A stretch of 64,000 nt of DNA. It comes from Aliiglaciecola lipolytica E3 (GTDB taxonomy: Bacteria > Pseudomonadota > Gammaproteobacteria > Enterobacterales > Alteromonadaceae). This document shows, in pieces, positions 58,089 to 64,000 of the stretch. The translations under genes were made by a program, and so were the position numbers. The DNA lies in the NCBI RefSeq assembly GCF_000314975.1, contig NZ_BAEN01000011.1:1-64000 (forward strand), written 5' to 3'. Each line of letters begins with the position of its first letter. Positions within the stretch are counted from its first letter, which is position 1. A model generated the notes under the pieces. It saw only the letters and a program-made list of their open reading frames with translations, was not told the DNA's origin and made no database searches.

Positions 58089-59243
58089 ATGCCTCCAAGC
58101 TTGTCTGACCCCATACACAGCGGAAATGTAAACTGCCATGAATGTGATACAAAGGTCGAAATTCCCCGTTTAGCACACCGACAAAAAGCTAAATGCCCAT
58201 GTTGTGGCAAAGTTTTATTCAGACACGTAAATGACGCTCAGCAAAGAATTGCTATATTTGCTACTAGTGCATTGGTTTTTCTATTAATGGCAATGCCATT
58301 TAACTTTTTAGGATTTAGTGCCAATGGACAGGAACATGCGATTGGGATTATTTCTGGCTTAGACGTATTAATTACAAATGACTACCTGTTTCTAGCAGTG
58401 ATACAGTTGTTGTCAATTGTTGTCGTGCCGGCCATCGTCTTGATTGGGATCTTGTTAGTTTTATGGGCTAACAAAAAACAGCACAATGCGCGTTTTTCAA
58501 AATTCGCACTCGACATCGTTTTCGCCCTAATCCCTTGGAGTATGGCTGAGATTTTTTTGATTGGCGTGTTAGTGAGTCTAATAAAAATTAGTTCATTAGC
58601 CGATGTGAGCATTGGCCTGTCGTTTTACGCCTATATTGGTTTTACTATCTGCATGGTAGCCACTATGCTTTCGATGGATAAACATCAGTTGTATACCACC
58701 ATTACTAAAACAAAGCCGCCTCACAAGCATCTATCTAAATCTGAAAGTATCCAGCGTACGTGGGCATTATTGCTAACATCGATATTACTTTATATTCCCG
58801 CCAATACCTTACCAATAATGCATACTAAATTTCTTGGAACAAATGAACCTAGCACGATATTAGGTGGCGTTGTTGTTTTGTGGCAGAGTAAATCCTACCC
58901 CATCGCCTTGATTATATTTATCGCCAGTATTGTGGTTCCCGTAGGCAAAATAGTGATTTTAGTTTGGCTCAACTATAGCGTTCAAAAAGGCACTGTTAAA
59001 AGGCAAAGTGAACGTATATTCTGTTACAGATTGACTGAATTTATCGGCAGATGGTCCATGGTTGACGTGTTTGTGGTCGCTGTTTTAGTAAGCTTAATTC
59101 AACTAGGTAACACAATGAGTGTGCTTCCTGGTCCCGCGGCACTTGCGTTTTGCAGTGTTGTAATATTGACAATGCTAGCAGCAATGTCATTCGATCCCCG
59201 ATTAATCTGGAGCAATACGGACGCACAAAATGACAAACAATAA
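58089..59243 (+). CDS. pqiA: Paraquat-inducible protein A (PqiA)
   Basis: 384 residues from the ATG one nt after the upstream stop. A longer reading into the decarboxylase gene starts with a rare codon and is less likely. PqiA/LetA-type integral membrane proteins work with an MCE protein in lipid transport across the envelope. The first half has a zinc-ribbon-like CHECDTKVEIPR...CPCCGKVLFRH (about 17-48) and four helices (about 55-215). The second half (about 235-365) has four helices, including ILLYIPANTLPIMHTKFLG, but its usual cysteine pairs are missing. It overlaps pqiB by 14 nt. Confidence 0.9.
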   Translation: MPPSLSDPIHSGNVNCHECDTKVEIPRLAHRQKAKCPCCGKVLFRHVNDAQQRIAIFATSALVFLLMAMPFNFLGFSANGQEHAIGIISGLDVLITNDYLFLAVIQLLSIVVVPAIVLIGILLVLWANKKQHNARFSKFALDIVFALIPWSMAEIFLIGVLVSLIKISSLADVSIGLSFYAYIGFTICMVATMLSMDKHQLYTTITKTKPPHKHLSKSESIQRTWALLLTSILLYIPANTLPIMHTKFLGTNEPSTILGGVVVLWQSKSYPIALIIFIASIVVPVGKIVILVWLNYSVQKGTVKRQSERIFCYRLTEFIGRWSMVDVFVVAVLVSLIQLGNTMSVLPGPAALAFCSVVILTMLAAMSFDPRLIWSNTDAQNDKQ

Positions 59244-60906
59244 GCCCTCTCAAGAAAACGCTCAAACGGCAGAAATAGAATCCAATAATAGGCTCTCAAA
59301 GTTTTGGATTGTGCCAATAGTAGCCTTATCCATTGGCTTGTGGATGATTTATTATCAATGGGCAAACCAGGGTCCTTTAATTGATATTGAATTCATATCA
59401 GCTTCTGGCATTGAAGCCGAGAAAACGAAAATCAAAACCAAAGACGTTGAGATTGGCGTAGTAAAAAAAGTTGAACTTAAACCCGATTTAAGTGGTGTTA
59501 TCGTTACCGCTAGAATGAAACCAAGTGCAGTCACTTTATTGCGAGAAAAAAGTAAATTTTGGTTAGTTCGTCCACGCGTTTCGCTTAGTGGAGTATCTGG
59601 ATTGAGTACGCTTTTGTCAGGTCCATATATCACTTTAGAGCCGAGTCAAGAAGGGCAACAAAGTTCAGAATTTGTGGCGTTAGAAAACCCGCCAGCAACG
59701 GCAGCAGGAACTCCCGGCTTGCAAATTACATTAAATAGCGACGAAGAGTTTTCATTTAAGACTGGTGATCCGATAATTTATAAAGGTTTAAAAGTCGGCG
59801 AATTCGAAGATATGCAGTTCAATATCGACAAACGCATAGTGTCATACAACGCGTTTATTGAAGCCCCGTATCATAAGTTAATTACCGATAATACAAAGTT
59901 TTGGAATTCCAGCGGAATTAGTATGGAGCTTGCGGCTAACGGTATCGAAGTAAAAACCGGAAGCGTTGAGACTATGCTAACCAATGGGGTTACATTTGGC
60001 ATTCCTGAAGGAATGTCTGCCGGTAAACTCGTGACTAAACATGCCTCTTTCGATATTTATAAGGACTATGACAGCGCATCGAATAAGCGCTACAAATTAG
60101 GTGTCAATTTTGTATTGTTAATTAAAGACAGTATCCGCGGTCTATCTGTAGGTGCGCCTGTTGAGTACCGTGGACTTGAAATTGGTAAAGTGATAGAAAT
60201 TAACCTACCAGGAGCTTCTGAAAACGACATGCTGGTAGACGAGTTTGCCATTCCTATCCTAATCAGCATTCAACCGAGTCGAATGCAACAACCTGATGAT
60301 CGCATTGGTGTAGAAACAGTTAAAAAGCAGACCTTATTAGGTGTTGAACAGGGACTCAGAGCAACCCTTAAAATTGGAAATATTGTTACCGGCGGTTTAT
60401 TTGTCGATTTACAGCACTATAAAGATGTAGAGCCAGAACCACTAGATACATTTTTAGGCTATAACGTCATTCCAACAACGTCAGGTGAATTTGCCCAAAT
60501 AACTCAAAAAGTCAGTGGTGTTTTGGACAACATCAATTCGATACCTTTTGCGGAAATGTCTAATGAAGCCACGCAATTAATGCATACATTTAATGTTACA
60601 GCCGTAACTTTGCAAGATACAGTTAAAACACTCGATGCATTGTTAGTCGATATTCAAGATCAGCATACAAGTCAAAATATCAATAAGGCAGCAGAGTCGT
60701 TAACAAGATTGCTAAACGACTATTCAGCAGGCTCAAAAACCAATCAAGAATTAATCACCACAATGCAAAGATTTCAGGCCACTTTGGAACAATTAACGCC
60801 ATTACTTCAGCAATTAAACCAGAAACCGAATAGTTTAATTTTCAATGACGGAACTGCGCCTGAATTAGAGCCCAAAGCGTTTTATATGAATGAAGGAGAT
60901 AAATAA
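59230..60906 (+). CDS. pqiB: MCE-domain protein PqiB
   Basis: 558 residues (E. coli 546). A single N-terminal membrane helix (about 24-45) anchors a periplasmic chain of three MCE domains. They begin near residue 50 (IEFISASGIEAEKTKIKTK), 164 (LQITLNSDEEFSFKTGDPIIYKGLKVGE) and 288 (RYKLGVNFVLLIKDSIRGLSVGAPVEYRGLEIGK). A long C-terminal helical part (about 420-540) matches the needle-forming tail of PqiB, which spans the periplasm. It overlaps pqiA by 14 nt and pqiC by 1 nt. Confidence 0.95.
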   Translation: MTNNKPSQENAQTAEIESNNRLSKFWIVPIVALSIGLWMIYYQWANQGPLIDIEFISASGIEAEKTKIKTKDVEIGVVKKVELKPDLSGVIVTARMKPSAVTLLREKSKFWLVRPRVSLSGVSGLSTLLSGPYITLEPSQEGQQSSEFVALENPPATAAGTPGLQITLNSDEEFSFKTGDPIIYKGLKVGEFEDMQFNIDKRIVSYNAFIEAPYHKLITDNTKFWNSSGISMELAANGIEVKTGSVETMLTNGVTFGIPEGMSAGKLVTKHASFDIYKDYDSASNKRYKLGVNFVLLIKDSIRGLSVGAPVEYRGLEIGKVIEINLPGASENDMLVDEFAIPILISIQPSRMQQPDDRIGVETVKKQTLLGVEQGLRATLKIGNIVTGGLFVDLQHYKDVEPEPLDTFLGYNVIPTTSGEFAQITQKVSGVLDNINSIPFAEMSNEATQLMHTFNVTAVTLQDTVKTLDALLVDIQDQHTSQNINKAAESLTRLLNDYSAGSKTNQELITTMQRFQATLEQLTPLLQQLNQKPNSLIFNDGTAPELEPKAFYMNEGDK

Positions 60907-61508
60907 TGGTCAAAAAACTCATTGGTTTAACCTTATTCACTATGCTGATATCTGGCTGCGCAACTGATTTAACAACGAATGTGAATTATTATTTATTAGA
61001 CGATGCAACCACAACGATAACACCTATTTCGGTAGATCAACGCCCTATTAAAATAAAAATTGATACCTTTGAATTAGCCGATTATTTAAATCAAACAAAT
61101 TTATGTATGCAACTCGAAGGTCATCAAATTTATTACTCCAAACATCACTTTTGGGCACAGCCTCTGCAGTCCAGTCTATTAAAATCACTGTTAAATGATC
61201 TTAACTTACATTCATCGCAGGGGTATTTTTATACATCTGACACTGTGAACGATGAACAACCGGATTTAAAAATGGGATTGAGTATCTCCCACTTTTTGCC
61301 TACTCATCAATCTAGCGTTGTAATGTCAGGTCAATATTGGTTTTATGACAGTAAGACGAATAATGATTTATCAAAACGTGTATTTAATTTTAAGTATGAG
61401 TTGCCATTGAAGGAAAATGGTTTTCCCCATTCAGTTAAACAACTTAGACTCTTATTACCAGAACTAAGCAAAGAGCTGGTTAAAAACATGGAATCAATTA
61501 AAAACTAA
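60906..61508 (+). CDS. pqiC: Lipoprotein PqiC (ABC-type transport auxiliary family)
   Basis: A 200-residue outer-membrane lipoprotein. The signal peptide ends in the lipobox ISGC (about 16-19). The mature domain belongs to the PqiC/YmbA family (PF03886-type), with YYLLDDATTTITP and the conserved IKIDTFELADYLNQTN. PqiC is proposed to anchor the tip of the PqiB needle. The start overlaps the pqiB stop (TAATG) and its own stop overlaps the next gene in the same way. Confidence 0.92.
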   Translation: MVKKLIGLTLFTMLISGCATDLTTNVNYYLLDDATTTITPISVDQRPIKIKIDTFELADYLNQTNLCMQLEGHQIYYSKHHFWAQPLQSSLLKSLLNDLNLHSSQGYFYTSDTVNDEQPDLKMGLSISHFLPTHQSSVVMSGQYWFYDSKTNNDLSKRVFNFKYELPLKENGFPHSVKQLRLLLPELSKELVKNMESIKN

Positions 61509-62623
61509 TGTTTAATAAACTACGTAAATGGATGTTGGCCTATTTAGATATAGGTACAAATGGAAGTAGAGATCGAGAAGATAATCAACAAATTTTTGTA
61601 TCCAATTTATTCTCTTTTATCGGCTATACGATCACGTTTGCCTTAGCGGTTGGCGCTATACTTAATGCAAATACTTTATTGGCTATATCGTTATTTAGCG
61701 CCAGTTTGTTGTTTTTTCTTGCCCATCAAATTCACCGCGTGAAAAGCATCAAAAATACCTACAAAATATCCACTCGCATTGTATTTGTAAGTTTATTATT
61801 TTTAATGCTTTATTTAGTTTATTCAGGTGGATATGCGAATACAGGTCCATTGTGGATTTATATACTACCGCCGGTCGCATTTTTCTTCGGAGGCTTACGT
61901 AAAGGTCTAATCAACATTGGATTGTTCATTATTTTGGTTAGCGGTATGTTGTTCTATCCAAATGACATGTTCATAAATGCGGTTTACTCCTACGAATTTA
62001 AATCTCGATTAATTTATTCGTTTTTAACCGTCACTTTGTTATTTGGTTTTTATGAATTCTCACGGCAAAGGTTCATTCGATTTATTCAAACATTGAGTGA
62101 TCAATTTGAGCAACAAGCGATGCACGATCCTTTAACTCAACTGCCTAATCGCAGAGCAATGGGAGACTATTTGCATCACGAATTTAATCGCGCCCAACGC
62201 AGTCAAAAAAGTATGTCTTTATTGTTGTGTGACATAGATCATTTCAAAAAAATCAATGATATACATGGGCATGAAGGGGGCGATTACGCGCTAAAAGCAT
62301 TAGCAGATTTGTTTACCAATACATTGCGCAAACAAGATAAAATCTCTCGCTGGGGCGGCGAAGAATTTTTATTTTTATTGCCTGAAACAACAGGTAATGA
62401 AGCACATATTCTGGCGGAAAAAATACGCAAAAAAGTCGCTAAACATGAATTTACGTATGCCCAAAAAACATTCAATATCACCTTGAGTATTGGCGTGAAA
62501 GAAGTCAGTCAACAAATGAGTATCGATAAAGCGATCAGCGCTGCCGACAATTATTTATACCAAGCAAAAGAAAATGGCCGCAATCGCACCATGCCTGAAA
62601 CAATTGAATCAGGCGCGGATTAG
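61508..62623 (+). CDS. Membrane diguanylate cyclase (GGDEF domain)
   Basis: 371 residues. Five or six hydrophobic helices (about 32-200) precede a GGDEF domain (about 215-365). The active site reads RWGGEEF, a functional GGEEF, and the inhibitory I-site RxxD (RKQD) lies exactly five residues before it, so feedback by c-di-GMP is likely. No PAS or other cytoplasmic sensor is present, so the membrane part presumably senses. The start overlaps the pqiC stop (TAATG), which suggests co-translation with pqiABC. Confidence 0.93.
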   Translation: MFNKLRKWMLAYLDIGTNGSRDREDNQQIFVSNLFSFIGYTITFALAVGAILNANTLLAISLFSASLLFFLAHQIHRVKSIKNTYKISTRIVFVSLLFLMLYLVYSGGYANTGPLWIYILPPVAFFFGGLRKGLINIGLFIILVSGMLFYPNDMFINAVYSYEFKSRLIYSFLTVTLLFGFYEFSRQRFIRFIQTLSDQFEQQAMHDPLTQLPNRRAMGDYLHHEFNRAQRSQKSMSLLLCDIDHFKKINDIHGHEGGDYALKALADLFTNTLRKQDKISRWGGEEFLFLLPETTGNEAHILAEKIRKKVAKHEFTYAQKTFNITLSIGVKEVSQQMSIDKAISAADNYLYQAKENGRNRTMPETIESGAD

Positions 62624-62679
62624 TTAAATTAGCCGCGCCAGTAACGATTTCGAACAGCACAATTGCGGTTTAAGTCAAT

Positions 62680-64000
62680 TTAAAATGCATAGGTCAAAGA
62701 CAACCTCACACTACGAGGCTCTAACACGTGATAATGGAGATCTTCTGTTTCAGACGTCGCGGGCTCATTCGCTAAACGACTGGCATAGAAATAATCAATA
62801 TCATGATCACGGCTATCAAATGCATTCATGACATCAATTTTTACTATTAGATTATTCGTAAATTGATAACCTAGATTTACATTTACCAATTGCGAACTGT
62901 CTGCATTAACGCTGCCATCTTCAACCAAAGGGCGCTCGCCAAAATATCGAAAACGAGCAGCGCCAAACCAACCATTTGCAGGTGCCAGCGCAACTCCCAT
63001 TTGTAAAACATGTTTAATTGCACCGGGAATTTCATCTTGATTAGACGGTAAATCTACAAAACTAGCATCAGCATAAGCATATTCAAAATCAAGCGTCCAA
63101 TTTTCAGCAAATCGATAAAAGCTAGTAAATTCTAGCCCATGCCTTTTCGAACGAAAACTTGGCTCGGTATTGCCTGCATCCCCAACAAACAGTAATTCAC
63201 TATCTAAATTAAGGGACCAAAATGCGATAGATGCGTTAAGGCTATCAAACAAGTTTGCGCGTAATCCAACTTCGTACCCCAACGAGTCAACTACCGGATC
63301 AACCGCTTGAATCGTTTCCCCTGAGTTAGGGTCAACTTGGTTAATCGTGCCGCGAGCATCATTCGAGTGAAACCCTTGACCGATAGAAATATATCCCTCC
63401 AAAGTCTCACTAAAGGTATATATTCCGCTGGCTTTTAAAGAAATATTTTGGTCATGTTGCGTACCTCGATTATTGCTTAAATCAACCCCATTAATATTTT
63501 CATCTACTAAACTTTCAACATCAAAGTGGTAATAATCTCCGCGAATGCCAATAGTGGTTCTAAATTGATTGGTCCAATCAAACTGATTATCCCAAAAGAT
63601 GCCAATACTGCCCTCTTTCACTGCATCTGTTCGAATTGAACCTAGACGTTGACGCGCTTGGCTTTTATTCAAACCCACTTCGTCAATATCGTCATATCTG
63701 GCTTGCACACCCCAAGTATTGGTCACATTTCTGCCATTCCAATTCGCATGTTGAGTGTACTTTAGGTGTCCACCATAAATTTTTCTGTCGTCTACCTGTT
63801 CAAATTGATCACCATTAACTGGATCATCTAAGAAATAGGTGAAGTTTGACCAAAGATTTAAATCATAATCGATAGCATAAAACGCAGCGGATAAATGTTC
63901 GTTTTGCCATTGTAAGTTAACGCTATAGCGGCTCGTTTCGCCACCCAAGGTATCATCAAGTGAACCAAACTCATCAATCGTGCCATTTAAAACTGCACGT
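62680..64000 (-). CDS. TonB-dependent receptor, C-terminal part, truncated by window edge
   Basis: The frame stays open to the right window edge, so the N-terminal plug is outside the window. The 440 or so residues seen are barrel strands: alternating pattern, aromatic girdle, RDHDIDYFYASRLANEP near the C terminus and a terminal phenylalanine after RLSLTY. A start at 63948 (TTG) would not be genuine because the barrel continues upstream. Substrate cannot be inferred from the barrel. It is convergent with the diguanylate cyclase gene. Confidence 0.9.
   Translation of the reverse strand, partial: RAVLNGTIDEFGSLDDTLGGETSRYSVNLQWQNEHLSAAFYAIDYDLNLWSNFTYFLDDPVNGDQFEQVDDRKIYGGHLKYTQHANWNGRNVTNTWGVQARYDDIDEVGLNKSQARQRLGSIRTDAVKEGSIGIFWDNQFDWTNQFRTTIGIRGDYYHFDVESLVDENINGVDLSNNRGTQHDQNISLKASGIYTFSETLEGYISIGQGFHSNDARGTINQVDPNSGETIQAVDPVVDSLGYEVGLRANLFDSLNASIAFWSLNLDSELLFVGDAGNTEPSFRSKRHGLEFTSFYRFAENWTLDFEYAYADASFVDLPSNQDEIPGAIKHVLQMGVALAPANGWFGAARFRYFGERPLVEDGSVNADSSQLVNVNLGYQFTNNLIVKIDVMNAFDSRDHDIDYFYASRLANEPATSETEDLHYHVLEPRSVRLSLTYAF

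Noticed and set aside
1-64000. CRISPR array, insertion sequence, prophage or integron
   Set aside because: No direct-repeat/spacer series, transposase or integrase frames, or flanking target duplications were seen. The tRNA cluster has no adjacent integrase.

Overview
This window reads as a chromosomal segment of a marine gammaproteobacterium, most likely an Alteromonadales member related to Glaciecola/Paraglaciecola. The family assignment is inferred from gene content, moderate-to-low GC and abundant TonB-dependent receptors; no search was run. Most of it is core genome with little intergenic space. I see no insertion sequence, prophage, integron or CRISPR array.

Layout. 0.3-3.5 kb: a secreted S8 (subtilase) protease. 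3.7-12.5 kb: a tRNA operon (Met-Leu-Gln-Gln), a sodium/amino-acid symporter, then ubiF and miaB-ybeZ-ybeY-ybeX-lnt, an arrangement close to the E. coli metT/leuW/glnUW - ubiF - miaB - ybeZYX - lnt region. 12.6-18.7 kb: greA, carB, carA and dapB on the minus strand. 18.9-22.2 kb: two bacterial-PH membrane proteins, a cytochrome b561-like protein and a cytochrome c'. 22.4-26.4 kb: grpE-dnaK-dnaJ, with sigma-32-type promoters in front of both grpE and dnaK. 26.6-31.1 kb: a CrbS/CrbR-like acetate-type two-component system with a YjbR protein between the two genes. 31.2-38.1 kb: a catabolic locus for polyhydroxybutyrate or 3-hydroxybutyrate, consisting of a TonB receptor divergent from a four-gene operon (GntP permease, exported MetX-like hydrolase, secreted type-2 PHA depolymerase, 3-hydroxybutyrate dehydrogenase). 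38.2-44.1 kb: nadK, recN (LexA boxes), bamE, the ABC-F gene ybiT, a NYN-domain protein and yebG (perfect LexA box). 44.4-49.4 kb: a beta-lactamase-fold hydrolase, a cyclase-family protein with an altered metal motif, class II DAHP synthase, a low-molecular-weight phosphatase and pepE. 49.4-54.5 kb: the biotin cluster bioB-F-C-D divergent from bioA over a BirA-like operator. 55.1-64 kb: asnS, then a tightly packed unit of a PLP decarboxylase, pqiA, pqiB, pqiC and a membrane diguanylate cyclase, and finally a TonB receptor cut by the right window edge.

Two multi-gene units deserve a second look. The first is the 31.2-38.1 kb locus, which can be read as a complete outer-membrane-to-cytoplasm route: PHB or oligomers are cleaved outside the cell, oligomers may be imported by the TonB receptor and cleaved in the periplasm, the monomer enters by the GntP permease and is oxidised to acetoacetate. 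The intergenic region holds a 12-bp direct repeat on both sides and a 16-bp palindrome between them. The second is the 56.7-62.6 kb unit, where the Pqi envelope lipid-transport genes are packed without gaps between an amino-acid-decarboxylase-fold enzyme and a c-di-GMP synthase. Both proposals are inference from gene order and would need expression and mutant data.
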